Source: Amphiura filiformis
Taxonomy: Eukaryota > Echinodermata > Ophiuroidea > Amphilepidida > Amphiuridae
Assembly: GCF_039555335.1 (NCBI RefSeq)
Contig: NC_092647.1
Span: 16,354,094-16,418,093 of the forward strand
DNA length: 64,000 nucleotides
Reading direction: 5' to 3'
Of this stretch, positions 9,886-21,679 are shown piece by piece. The stretch's first letter is position 1. Every line of letters begins with the position of its first letter. The position numbers and the translations under genes were made by a program. The notes below the pieces were generated by a model that did not search any database, was not told the DNA's origin, and was given only the letters and a program-made list of their open reading frames with translations.

Positions 9886-11283
9886 AAAACCCTGTTCTAC
9901 GGGCCCGACCGACCCAGAGTTTGAACAAATTGGGAAAAAAAATTTGTATTTGTATTTTCTCAAATATCAAATTATTTACAAATTTTGGTGATTTTTTGAG
10001 TCATTAAAAAAGAAAAAGAAAAAAAGGCCGACCGACGTACCGTCGTTTTATCTTTTCAGTTTCTGTTTCCGTATCCGTAATAGTTTTTGTAAGTCATTGT
10101 TATTCTGAAGTGGTAGTGTCCCAGGTATGACCAATCTTTTATTCTAGCCTTTTGTTAGTTACTGAAAATTTGAAGCTCGTGAATTTCAGTTTTCGTTTTG
10201 GTAAGTTATATTGATTTTTTACATAAAACCTCGAGATGTGCGGTTGGGTGCTAATCTAGACAAAAGAAGAGTCTAAATTTTACGGTCCTAAAATTGACTT
10301 GTGTTTGGTGTATATGCACTTACGCCTAGACGTAAGTGCCTCGTAAAAATTGTCTTGCATTGAAATATATACTAACCATATTGCCAAGTTATAAGCAAGT
10401 CTTTCATATTGGCGATGAAACGAGCGTCTAAAATAGTCAAAATATCTCCCAATGAGGCGCGTACAAGTGGTGAGTTGGTAATCATGTTTTATATTGAAAT
10501 GCAATACAAAGGAATTGCATTGGAGCAAAGATAATGTATTCTATTCATTCGTACCAATGGTAAGCTAATCTGATAATTGGTTGGGTCTATATGCAAGGCT
10601 CGGGTTTATTTTAAATGTTTATATTTTTGCAGAGCTTATTTTCAGTCATGGATCATACTGATAAATTTCGCAAGGGATGGAGAGGGAGGGAGGGAGGGAG
10701 GGAAATACTTGAGACTGAACAAGTGAGAGTGGGAGGGGTGCGGAAGAAAGAGAGGAGAGGGAGAGACTGAAAGACTAGAAAGAGAAGAACTCGAGAGGAG
10801 TGAGTAGGGACTGGGGAGGGAGTGGGGAGACTGATCATGGGGGGGGCAGGAGGAACAAAATAGGGAGATAGACATTGATGGAAGGGCGACACTGTGGCCA
10901 TGCACAAGTGCTTTGGGGTTCGGCAGGCTCATAAGCGGACCTTTTGTGATTTTAGGGCTTATTTGCAACGTTTTTACAGAAAAAAGTGGATTTTGTTATT
11001 CGGATTGGCACGCATTTTGTGAAATTAATGTAGATCAATTTACCAATGTTAAAGAGAGAGGGCGCTAGGCCATTAAAAACACTGGTGTTAACATAATCTT
11101 TTCTCGCGGTTTTATTGACATAAGCAATCACCTGTATTGAAATAAGCTGATTGGTACTACATCTTCTCTATTCAGAGTTAACAATGAAGTCAGATTACAG
11201 TAACTTACTGAACCCCTTGCGTTTTCGTATCTGAACAAAAGACTTACGGAAACTGAAAAGATAAAAAGACCCGTAGAACAGGG
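9886..11283 (+). mobile_element. Non-autonomous DNA transposon, copy 1 of the 58804-60513 family
   Basis: Its body (about 10043-11267) is the reverse complement of 58804-60513 minus the nested inserts there. The ends carry the inverted motif TTTTATCTTTTCAGTTTC (10045) and GAAACTGAAAAGATAAAA (11237-11257). An outer inverted pair, CCCTGTTCTACGGG at about 9890 and CCCGTAGAACAGGG at about 11269, suggests that the left end was separated from the body by a nested insert at about 9904-10040. A purine-rich low-complexity stretch at 10676-10870 is also found in the other copy. There is no transposase frame. Confidence 0.6.
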
Positions 11284-11727
11284 TATCTTTTTTTCGTCAA
11301 CTTATCGTGCATGATAGAAGATACTCTCATTTTTCTTGCAAAATTGGTGTGTGACGATGTGCGTTCACACAATTTACAAACCTTAAATGGTCTACATAAT
11401 ATAATGCGAACTATTCAAATTACATAGGCCTATGATAAAATGCCACTTTCGTATGATTATGCACATAATTATTATACAAGCCAAAGATCATCATTTATGG
11501 GTCATTTCTGTTCATAGTCTCCGGCATTATGTTGGCAAACAATCCCTTCTTCTCCTTCAGTCTCCATCTCCTTCCTTTGTCCTACTGATTCCTTCTCTTT
11601 TCCTTCCTCTGTCTATTCTTCACCCTTTTCATCCACCTTATTCTGCTCCTTCTACATCATCTCATTTTTTTCCTTTCTGTTCTTCTAAACCTTTTCATCT
11701 TTTTATGTACATCTAGGCCTATGTACG
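11284..11727. other. Unassigned DNA with a pyrimidine-rich stretch
   Basis: The + strand at 11540-11700 is C/T rich (TCTCCTTCCTTTG-type sequence). No gene features are visible. Confidence 0.4.
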
Positions 11728-12188
11728 GGTCCAAATGGGATATGGCCTAAGTGGGACATGGCCTAAGTGGGACATGGCCCTAATGGGACATGGCCTAAGT
11801 GGGACATGGACCTAGTGGGACATGGCCCTAGTGGGACATGGACCTAGTGGGACATGGCCCTAGTGGGACATGGACCTAGTGGGACATGGCCCTAGTGGGA
11901 CATGGACCTAGTGGGATATGGCCCTAGTGGGACATGGACCTAGTGGGACATGGACTAAGTGGGACATGGCCCTAGTGGGACATGGACCAAGTGGGACATG
12001 GCCCTAGTGGGACATGGACCAAGTGGGACATGGCCCTAGTGGGATTGGCCAAAGTGGGATTGGACCAAATGGGATTGGACCAAGTGGGAACTGGACCAAG
12101 TGGGAATGGACCAAGTGGGATTGGACCAAATGGGATTGGACGAAGTGGGATTGGACCAAATGGGATTGGACCAAGTGGGAATAATCCC
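11728..12188 (+). repeat. Minisatellite, 15-16 bp units, about 30 copies
   Basis: The array starts with 16-bp units of the form GTGGGACATGGACCTA alternating with GTGGGACATGGCCCTA. It shifts after about 12040 to 15-bp units such as GTGGGATTGGACCAA. The alternation of ACC and CCC units in the first half shows a dimeric expansion. Any open reading frame through it is a by-product of the repeat. Confidence 0.95.
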
Positions 12189-12396
12189 TAAATTTTTGGG
12201 ATAAAAAAATTATTATCTAGTTCTGCCAAATGAAACATGTCTCAATCCTAATCATTCATTTAGTACTAACTGGAAAAAAATTAGCCCGCGATAGCGGAGG
12301 GGGGGAGGGTCATAAAAATTTTACTCCGGTTCCCCCTTCCGAAGAAAAATGACATCCCCCTAATTTTCACTTTTTGTGTGTTTAGATGCAGTGATG

Positions 12397-12499
12397 CAGT
12401 GGCGTAGTGTGGGTCATCCGGTTGGGGGGGGACTGGGTCTAATGGGGGGGGCACAAGCCGTTTTTGTGTCCCCCCCTGTGCCCCTACGCTACGCCACTG
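12397..12499. repeat. Short palindromic MITE, CAGTGGCGTA ends
   Basis: It begins CAGTGGCGTAGTGTGGG and ends CCCTACGCTACGCCACTG. The same end type bounds 45438-45745. No clear target duplication is seen here. Confidence 0.6.
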
Positions 12500-12602
12500 A
12501 TTAAAATTGGTTATAAGAATGAAACCAGGCGGCGGATGACATGATCGAGCCGGTAACCCGTGAAACCGCCCGGCCGTATGGCATTTTCAATATAGGGCCT
12601 AC

Positions 12603-13070
12603 TCGGTAAGTTTTGTGGGGTTCATTAGGGCTGTGCAATAATTATCAGCCACCGGGGGTAAAATTTCCGAACGGCTCGCCAAAATCGCTTGCCCCCCTCT
12701 CGGCCCGCCAAAATCGCTTGCCCCCCCCCTCTCGGCCCGCCTAATATTCTTTACCCCCCCTTGAACATGCCAAATTTTTGGGATCCTAAATTCCAAACTT
12801 TAAATGGTCTAGATGTATGTTGCGAGCGCAGCGAGCAGGAAAATTTGCATATTTAAGCGTTTCCGTACCGTTTTCTTAAGCCTTTTAAAGCATTTTATTA
12901 AAAGGTGCCTCGTGAATGCGTGCCAAAATCGCTTGCCCCCCTCTCGGCTTGCCAAAATTGCTTTCCCCCCCTTTCGTCTCGCCAAAATTTCTTGCCCCCC
13001 CAATTTTACCCTCCCCCCAGGGCTCATAATTATTGCACAGCCCCTTATCGAACCCCAACGGTTTTAGCTT
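12603..13070. mobile_element. MITE with long inverted ends and a C-rich core
   Basis: GGCTGTGCAATAATTAT at 12629-12645 reappears inverted as ATAATTATTGCACAGCC at 13026-13042, and weaker inverted similarity extends outwards to about 12603 and 13070 (GGGGTTC... and ...GAACCCC). Internally, sequences of the form TCGGCCCGCCAAAATCGCTT with C-runs repeat several times on both sides. Confidence 0.6.
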
Positions 13071-13479
13071 GTATTTATATTATTTATCAACATAGGCCTA
13101 TTTGTTTGTGATATTTCAAGCGTTTTAAAATTTCAAAATAATCCCATTCAATTACACGGTTGACGATGAAAATTTACTGAATTTAGGGACTGCACGTCAT
13201 ACACCACCTGAATGAAACATGAATTAGTCTTTACAAGTCTTGGGGTTTGATTGTCACAGATACGAAAAACACCATAAAAACGCATATTTTGGCCCTTATT
13301 TCCAGAAATATATGGCCTACAATAGTAGTGAAGACTTGTCCACAAAACAAATGTTCCACTTTTCAAAAGCTTCAAACTAAAAATTTACACAATAAATAAT
13401 AGTGCCAAAATAGCTCAAAATGGTCCACCAGAATCAATTAGGCCTAATAGGTCTTCCGATTTTGCAAAGTTTGTCACTT

Positions 13480-14640
13480 ATGAGCAAGGGCGTAAATTGG
13501 GTGGAGGACAGGGGGACACGTCCCCCTCAAAAGTGGGGGACACAATATCAAATGCCCCCCCCCCCACACATTTTGGTCCCCACCCCTTAAAAAAAGGAAA
13601 AGAGAGAAGAGAAAGGGAGAAAAGGATAACAAGAGAGACTGAAGAAGAGAAAAAGTTGCACGTAGTGAGTAGGCCTATACCCATCACTGCCTATGCCTTA
13701 AAAAACCGCACACTCGTATAGGCCTGTGGTTATTTTAGGCATTGGGGCGGGTCACTCCACGGCCCATAAGCCTGTGAAAATTCCTGGTCCGCCGATATGC
13801 AGGGCCGTTTATCACCCCAAAAAAGTCAGTCATTAAGACGGACTCGATGCTGATTTCAACGTCAATCCATGCATGCACGCTTTAGTAATTGTGAATCTCA
13901 AATCTCAATAAATTTTGTCAAAATGACTTCAATTGGACCTTCATTATGCAAAATTTTCCAACGTCTGAAGGGGGAACATCCCCCTATGTATATATAAACG
14001 AGTGGTCGCTTTCATTTCTACACCCGCAGAAGCCGATTCAGGGGAGCGGCTCTTATAAAGTATCAGTTACCTCTGTAACATTTAAAAGTTTGAATGAATG
14101 AATTGACTGATTTATTTAAATAGTGTAACAATGATGCGCCAAATGGCTTCAATTGGACCTTCATTTTGCAAAATTTTACAAATTAGACACCCCCTGGTAT
14201 AGTGCATAAACAAGTGGTCAATTTCACTTCGCCTTTCGACAATTTATAGGCCTACAAGAACTTTTCAACAAAAGTCTTCATGGACAGTCATTTCACAAAT
14301 GTTGGGTTTTTTAAACTTAAAATTTTACACACTAATACTATAGTGCCAAAATGGGACACCAAATCGCTTCAATTAGGTATTCATTTTGCACAATTCAAGT
14401 TTCTTACTTATGGGGGGGGGGGCACATCACTCAGACACCCCCTGCGTCGAGCAAGCCCGGCGCGATGCCTCATTCGCGGCCATTTTTTTATCTATTGATT
14501 TCTCACATTGGACCTTCCACTGTCAGTGTGCCCTCCCCCCACTTTCAAAAACAGATTTACGCCCTTGCTTCTGAGGGGGGGGGGGTACATCTCCCTCAGA
14601 CACACCCTACGGCGCTGAAGCATCGCAATGACTATTGACT
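13480..14640 (+). repeat. Degenerate tandem repeats, about 220 bp period
   Basis: The motif CTTCAATTGGACCTTCAT and its neighbourhood recur near 13928, 14148 and 14371, spaced about 220 bases apart, each followed by AnTTTTGCAnAATTT and a C-run such as ACACCCCCT. Related G-rich GGGCGTAAATTGGG sequence lies at 13488. The copies are diverged. No gene is seen. Confidence 0.5.
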
Positions 14641-14752
14641 AAATTATGTCATCGACATTTTCAAAAACGGATTTAGGGGAGACCAGGTCAAAGTGGACCG
14701 TTTTTTTGTCCAGTCCAAACAGGATTACGAAGTAAGGCAAGGCAAAACTTAA

Positions 14753-15680
14753 TAGTCCAGTCAAAGTGGGTTTTGACTCACCACTAACTGCAACAGAATT
14801 TTTTTCACTCCTATGAATGTCAGAGATGTCCCCTGAACAGCATACAAAAAGTATACTAAAATATACTTCGTGGAAAGGTAGTTTTTGGCGGGAAAAGGTC
14901 ACACAGGGGTCAAATTTTAAAATTGCTCCAATCATTTTAAAAACTATACCAAATTAGTCCTCTAGTCATAAGGATTCAGAAAAAATATAGTTTGCTATAC
15001 CTGTGATATACGGTTCTTGAGTTATAGCCGAAAAGGTCAAAGGTCAAATGTTGGGTTCAACAGAGGTCAAAAAACTAAAAATTGTCTGATTTAAACCAAA
15101 ATGGTCTCAAATTGTTCGGCTTGCAAACATAATTCATTTAAAGAATATTTGCACTGTTTAGGTTGTTTAATTACATGCGTAACATCGAAAACTAGGTCGG
15201 GGTCAATAGAGTTCAATGGTCAATGACCTCTTTTACCCTGCTACCTAGGTAACGAAGCATCCAAGATATGGCAAACTATTCTTATTTTGGAGTGTTTTTA
15301 AAGGACGAACACATTGAGACCATTTTTAAGGAGATCGGAGCATTTTTTCGAAGTTGACCCACGTGGAGCTCAAAATTTGACCTTTGACCTTTTTGCTTAT
15401 AACTTGAGAATGGTACATCACAGATATGACAAACTATACTTTTTCTGAATCCTTAAGACTAGAGGAATGCTTTGGTATAGTTTTTAGAAAGATTAAAGCA
15501 ATTTTGAAATCTGACCCCTGTATGACCTTTTCCCGCCAAAAACTACCTTTCCACCAAGTATATTTTGGTATATTTTTGGTATGATGTTCAGGGGACATCT
15601 CTAAAATGTATAAAAGTAAAAAAAATCTGTTGCAATTAGTGGTGGGTGACACCACTAATTTGTTTAGATTGACTGGACTA
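14753..15680. mobile_element. Foldback element with ~330 bp inverted arms carrying DR1 motifs
   Basis: The left arm starting TAGTCCAGTCAA (14753) and the right arm ending TTGACTGGACTA (15680) are reverse complementary for roughly 330 bases with small indels. They share GGCGGGAAAAGGTCA (right arm inverted) and a stretch encoding CAGGGGACATCTC. Each arm contains a perfect AGGTCAAAGGTCA (15034-15046 on +, 15378-15390 on -). There is no coding content. Confidence 0.75.
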
Positions 15681-17910
15681 TAAGGTTTATAATCTTGTAT
15701 AGGACTACAAAATAACAAATGACATTAATAAAGTTGATCATGGTCAACTTGAAAAAGGTAGTTCCGCTTTGCTCCAGGTTCATCCCCACTGCATCCCCTT
15801 CAGGTGTGTCTTCATTGTCAACACCACTTACGGTACATGCTTACGGCCTGCACCTATATACGGCCTGCATCATTTTCTCGAAACAGCTGTCTTCTGAAGA
15901 TAGCATTGCGGGCCCAATAAAACAACAGAAAATATTTCAATTAATTTAGAAAACACCTGTTAGGAAAATTAGTTTTTGATGTTTTTGTTTGTTTGTTTGT
16001 TTGGTTGGTTGTTTTTTCCGCTATACTCAAGATAGTATTTATTTATAAAATACAAAATTTGCATTAGGCCCTTTGCGACATGACGCATCATCTGCTGTCA
16101 AAAACACGCGCTCAAAGCCTACATACGGCCTGCATCATTTTCTCGGAACTCGCAAATTTAGAAAACGTCTGTTAGGAAAGTTTATTTTGATGTTGTTGTT
16201 TTTTTGTTTATTTATTTCTTTGCTTGTTAGTTTTATGCTATCTACTCAAGATAGTATTTATTTATAAAATACAAAGAAATTGAGAAAGGTTGACAATATT
16301 TTGTTAGGCCTATCTACATGATCTACTGATGATAGCATTTTTAATAAATGAAATAATACAAAAAATAAGGAAATCATAGACTTTTAGCATGAGACGAGTC
16401 AGAAAGATCATTTGGTATATTTTTTTATATTTCATGTTTGTTTGTCTGGTTTTTGTTTGTTTGTTTTTTATCTATTCAAGATACTATTTACGGTGCGATT
16501 TTCAAATCACCCGTTGCCACACTATGCATCATCTTCTGTGAACACACGCGAGCCCGCACTTATACGGTCTGCATCATTTACGATCTGCATCATTTACGGT
16601 CTTTACCCTTTGCGACATCACGCATCATCTGTCAAAAACACGCGCTATACTTACGGCCTGCATCATTTTCTCGGAACTCGCAAATAGTTTTGCGGGCTTA
16701 ATAAAACAACACAGAAAATATTTCACAAATTTAGAAAACGTCTGTTAGGTCGGAAAGTTTGTTACTTTGTCTTGATGTGTTTTGTTTGTTTTGTTTATTT
16801 GTTTGCTTGTTAGTTTTTCCGTTATCTAGGCTACTCAAGATAGTATTTATTTACAAAATACAAAGAAATTGAGAAAGGTTTAATATAAATTGTTATAGGC
16901 CTATCTACTGATGATAGCATTTTTAATAAATGAAATAATACAAAAAAAAGAGGAAATTATAGGATTAGCATGAGACGAGTCAGATCATTTGGTATATTTT
17001 TTTATATTTCATGTTTGTTTGTCTGTTTGTTTGTTTTTTATCTACTCAAGATACCATTTACGGTGCAATTTTCAAATCACCCGTTGCGGCATAGGCCCTA
17101 CATCATCTTCTGTGAACACGCGCGAGCCCACTTACGGCTTGCATCATTTACGATCTGCATCATTTTACGAATTTAGAAAACATCTGTTAGGAAAGTTAGT
17201 TTTTGATGTTTTTTGTTTGTTTGTTTGCTTGGTTTTTTTTCCGCTATCTACTCAAGATAGTATTTATTTATAAAATACAAAGAAAGTAAGTAAGAAAGGT
17301 TGACAATATTTTTGTTATCTACTGATGATACCATTTGGTACCGTATGAAAGTAATTTAAAAAATCATAGATTTAGCATAAGACAAGTCAGGAATTTTATT
17401 TGGCATATTTTTTGACTACATGTTTGTTGTTTCTTTGCTTGTTTCTTTGTTATCTACTCAAGGTAGAATTTACGGTGTGATTTGCAAATCATTTGCGGCC
17501 CTTTGCGACATCACGCATCATCTGCTGTCAAAAACACGTGCTCAGAGCCTACGGTCTGCATCATTTTCTCGGAACTCGCAAACTGCTTTGCGGGCTTAAT
17601 AAAAAACACCACAGAAAATGCTTCACAAATTTAGAAAACGTCTGTTAGGTCGGAAAGTTTGTTTTGATGTTTTTTGTTTGTTTTGTTTATTTGTTTGTTT
17701 GTTAGTTTTTCCGTTATCTACTCAAGATAGTATTTATTTATAAAATACAAAGTAATTGAGAAAGGTTGAATATATTTTGTTAGGCCTATATCTACTGATG
17801 ATAGCATTTTTAATAAATGAAATAATACAAGGAAATCATAGACTTAGCATGAGACGAGTCAGAAGGATCATTTGGTATATTTTTTATATTTCATGTTTGT
17901 TTGTCTGTCT

Positions 17911-17944
17911 GTTTTGTTGTTGTTGTTGTTGTTGTTGTTGTTTT
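17911..17944 (+). repeat. (GTT)n microsatellite in a type B unit
   Basis: An uninterrupted GTT run occupies the place where other type B units carry GTTT/GTCT repeats. The same run, longer by about one unit, occurs at 20391-20426, which marks these two satellite units as recent copies of one another. Confidence 0.85.
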
Positions 17945-19626
17945 ATCTAATCAAGATACCATTTATGGTGCAATTTTCAAATCACCCGTTGCGACATGCA
18001 TCATCTTCTGTGAACACGCGCGAGCCCACTTACGGCCTGTATCATTTACGATCTGCATCATTTTCTCGGAACGCGCAAACAGTTATCTTCTGAAAATAAA
18101 ACAACACAAAAAATGTTTCACAAATTTAGAAAACGTCTGTTAGGTCGGAAAGTTTGTTACTTTGTTTTGATGTGTTTTGTTTGTTTTGTTTATTTGTTTG
18201 TTTGTTAGTTTTCCGTTATCTACTCAAGATAGTATTTATTTACAAAATACAAAGAAAGTAAGTAAGAAAGGTTGGCAATATTTTTGTTATCTATACTGAT
18301 GATACCATTTAGTACCGTATGAAGTAATTAAAAAATCACAGATTTAGCATGAGACAAGTCAGGAATTTTATTTGGCATATTTTTTGTACTACATGTTTGT
18401 TGTTTGTTTGCTTGTTTCTTTGTTATCTACTCAAGGTAGAATTTACGGTGTGATTTGCATATCATTTGCGGCCCTTTGCGACATCACGCATCATCTGCTG
18501 TCAAAAACACGCACTCAAAGCCTACTTACGGCCTGCATCATTTTCTCGGAACTCGCAAACAGCTTTGCGGGCTTTATAAAACAACACAGAATATGCAGGA
18601 TATGTTTCACAAATTTAGAAAACGTCTGTTAGGTCGGAAAGTTTGTTTTAGTGTTTTTTGTTTGTTTTGTTTATTTGTTTGTTTGTTAGTTTTCCGTTAT
18701 CTACTCAAGATAGTATTTATTTACAAAATACAAAGAAATTGAGAAAGGTTGAATATATTTTGTTAGACCTATCTACTGATGATAGCATTTTTAATAAATG
18801 AAATAATCAAAAAAAAAAAAAAAAGGAAATCATAGACTTAGCATGAGACGAGTCAGAAAGATCATTTGGTATATTTTTTATATTTCATGTTTGTTTGTCT
18901 GTTTGTTTGTCTGTTTGTTTTTTATCTATACTCAAGATACCATTTACGGTGCGATTTTCAAATCACCATGTGCGACATGCATCATCTTCTGTGAACACGC
19001 GCGAGCCCACTTACGGCCTGCATCATTTACGATCTGCATCATTTACGATCTGCATCATTTTCTCGGAACGCGCAAACAGTTATCTTCTGAAGATAGCATT
19101 GGGCCCAATAAAACAACAGAAAATATTTCACAAATTTAGAAAACATCTGTTAGGAAATTTGTTTTTGATGTTTTTGTTTGTTTGTTTGTTTGTTTGTTTG
19201 TTTGTTTGCTTGTTTTTTCCCGCTATCTACTCAAGATAGTATTTATTTATAAAATACAAAGAAAGTAAATATAAGAAAGGTTGACAATATTTTTGTTATC
19301 TACTGATGATACCATTTGGAACCGTATGAACTACTTTAAAAAATCATAGATTTAGCATGAGACAAGTCAGGAATTTTATTTGGCATATTTTTTTTGTACT
19401 ATATACATGTTTGTTGTTTGTTTGCTTGTTTCTTTGTTATCTACTCAATGTAGAATTTACGGTGTGATTTGCAAATCAGTAGGCCTATAGGCCCTTTGCG
19501 ACATCACGCATCATCTGCTGTCAAAAACACGCGCTCAAAGCCTACTTACGGCCTGCATCATTTTCTCGGAACTCGCAAACAGCTTTGCGGGCTTTATAAA
19601 ACAACACAGAATATGCAGGATATGTT

Positions 19627-20083
19627 GTCCGACAAGGCCCGTAGAGCTGGCAAAGTATTTGCTCGCGGGCAACTCAACCCAAACCTCCACGTGGTGTCGG
19701 ATGGATAACGCTAACTTGGGCTCTGGGGAACAGGCTTGGATGCGAGGAAGTCAAGCTAGCGGAGGATCATGCAAAGTATTTTGACCACGTTTTAGCCCTT
19801 CCTCGGCTGACTCAGCCTGTTGTGGCTCTGAAGAGACACCGTTTGGTTTTTACCACGTCGACGAAGAAATAAATTTTAATGTACGTACGACCATATACAG
19901 CAAGAGATATTCAACGAGATAGGCACGAAGAAGATAGAAATAACTAAGATGCAGTGAAGCAGATAACTACGTATTGTGACTGAATGGAAATACAGGTGCA
20001 ACTTGACAAAGGAGTGAGTACTGGCGCAAATAACCTCAGTAGTTGCAAGCGCCATACAAATCAACCAAAAACAAAAACAAAAA
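19627..20083 (+). mobile_element. SINE-like retroposon, 457 bp, with 12-bp target duplication
   Basis: The insert is bounded by GCAGGATATGTT at 19615-19626 and 20084-20095, and it ends in (CAAAAA)n. Its body starts GTCCGACAAGGCCCGTAGAG and contains no credible protein. The paralogous array unit at 18591-18620 has a single GCAGGATATGTT without the insert. An A-rich 3' tail plus a 12-bp duplication is the hallmark of target-primed retroposition. It could be a SINE or a 5'-truncated LINE end. Confidence 0.82.
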
Positions 20084-20390
20084 GCAGGATATGTTTCACA
20101 AATTTAGAAAACGTCTGTTAGGTCGGAAAGTTTGTTTTGATGTTTTTTGTTTGTTTTGTTTATTTGTTTGTTTGTTAGTTTTTCCGTTATCTACTCAAGA
20201 TAGTATTTATTTATAAAATACAAAGTAATTGAGAAAGGTTGAATAGGCCTATATTTTGTTAGGCCTATCTACTGATGATAGCATTTTTAATAAATGAAAT
20301 AATACAAGGAAATCATAGACTTAGCATGAGACGAGTCAGAAGGATCATTTGGTATATTTTTTATATTTCATGTTTGTTTGTCTGTCTGTT

Positions 20391-20426
<36 letters not shown>

Positions 20427-21370
20427 TATCTAATCAAGATACCATTTATGGTGCAATTTTCAAATCACCCGTTGCGACATGCATCATCTTCTGTGAACAC
20501 GCGCGAGCCCACTTACGGCCTGTATCATTTACGATCGGCATCATTTTCTCGGAACGCGCAAACAGTTATCTTCTGAAAATAGCATTGCGGGCCTAGTATA
20601 AAACAACAGAAAATCTGCGAAAGTTAGTTTTTGATGTTTTTTGTTTGTTTGTTTGCTTATTTTTTCCGCTATCTACTCAAGATAGTATTTATTTATAAAA
20701 TACAAAGAAAGTATATGTAAGAAAGGTTGACAATATTTTCGTTATCTATACCATTTGGTACCGTATGAACTAATTTAAAAAATCATATAGATTTAGCATG
20801 AGACAAGTCCGGAATTTTATTTGGCATATTTTTTTTGTACTACATGTTTCTTGTTTGTTTGCTTGTTTCTTTGTTATCTACTCAAAGTGGAATTTACGGT
20901 GTGATTTGCAAATCATTATAGACCTTTTGCGACATCACGCATAATCTGCTGTCAAAAACACGCGCTCAAAGCCTACGTAGGCCTACAGCATGCATCATTT
21001 TCTCGGAACTCGCAAACAGCTTTGCGGGCTTAATAAAACAACACAGAAAATGTTTCACAAATTTAAAAAACGTCTGTTAGGTCGGAAAGTTTGTTTTAGT
21101 GTTTTTTGTTTGTTTTGTTTATTTGTTTGTTTGTTAGTTTTCCGTTATCTACTCAAGATAGTATTTATTTACAAAATACAAAGAAATTGAGAAAGGTTGA
21201 ATATATTTTGTTAGACCTATCTACTGATGATAGCATTTTTAATAAATGAAATAATCAAAAAAAAAAAAAGGAAATCATAGACTTAGCATGAGACGAGTCA
21301 GAAAGATCATTTGGTATATTTTTTATATTTCATGTTTGTTTGTCTGTTTGTTTGTCTGTTTGTCTGTTTA

Positions 21371-21679
21371 ATCTGCTGTCAAAAACACGCGCTCAAAGCC
21401 TACGTAGGCCTACAGCATGCATCATTTTCTCGGAACTCGCAAACAGCTTTGCGGGCTTAATAAAACAACACAGAAAATGTTTCACAAATTTAAAAAACGT
21501 CTGTTAGGTCGGAAAGTTTGTTACTTTGTTTTGATGTTTTTTGTTTGTTTTGTTTATTTATTTGTTTGCTTGTTAGTTTTTCCGTTATCTAGGCTACTCA
21601 AGATATTATTTATTTACAAAAATACAAAGAAATTGAGAACGGTTTAATATATTTTGTTAGGCCTATACTGATGATAGCA
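21371..21679 (+). repeat. Recent partial duplication of a satellite unit
   Basis: Sequence from ATCTGCTGTC at 21371 repeats that from 20944 almost exactly (offset 427), including the unusual CCTACGTAGGCCTACAGCATG. The junction falls abruptly within the (GTCTGTTT) stretch ending at 21370, showing unequal recombination between units. Confidence 0.75.

Larger units (their letters stand above)
15837..21679 (+). repeat. Satellite-like array, block 1: alternating ~485 bp units
   Basis: Units are marked by TACTCAAGATAGTATTTATT at about 16242, 16829, 17238, 17720, 18220, 18700, 19225, 20190, 20675 and 21150, usually 410-525 bases apart. Two unit types alternate: type A reads GATGATACCATTTGGAACCG after the mark and type B reads GATGATAGCATTTTTAATAAA, giving a dimer of about 970 bp. 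Every unit has a CATCATTTTCTCGGAAC-type segment and a (GTTT)n stretch of variable length. Repeated open frames of 60-110 codons are by-products. The 19625-20095 part carries a retroposon insert. Confidence 0.88.

Noticed and set aside
11982-12191. Open frame rich in GPSGIGPNG, collagen-like
   Set aside because: It is the translation of a 15-bp minisatellite whose length keeps frame; no upstream gene or signal supports it.
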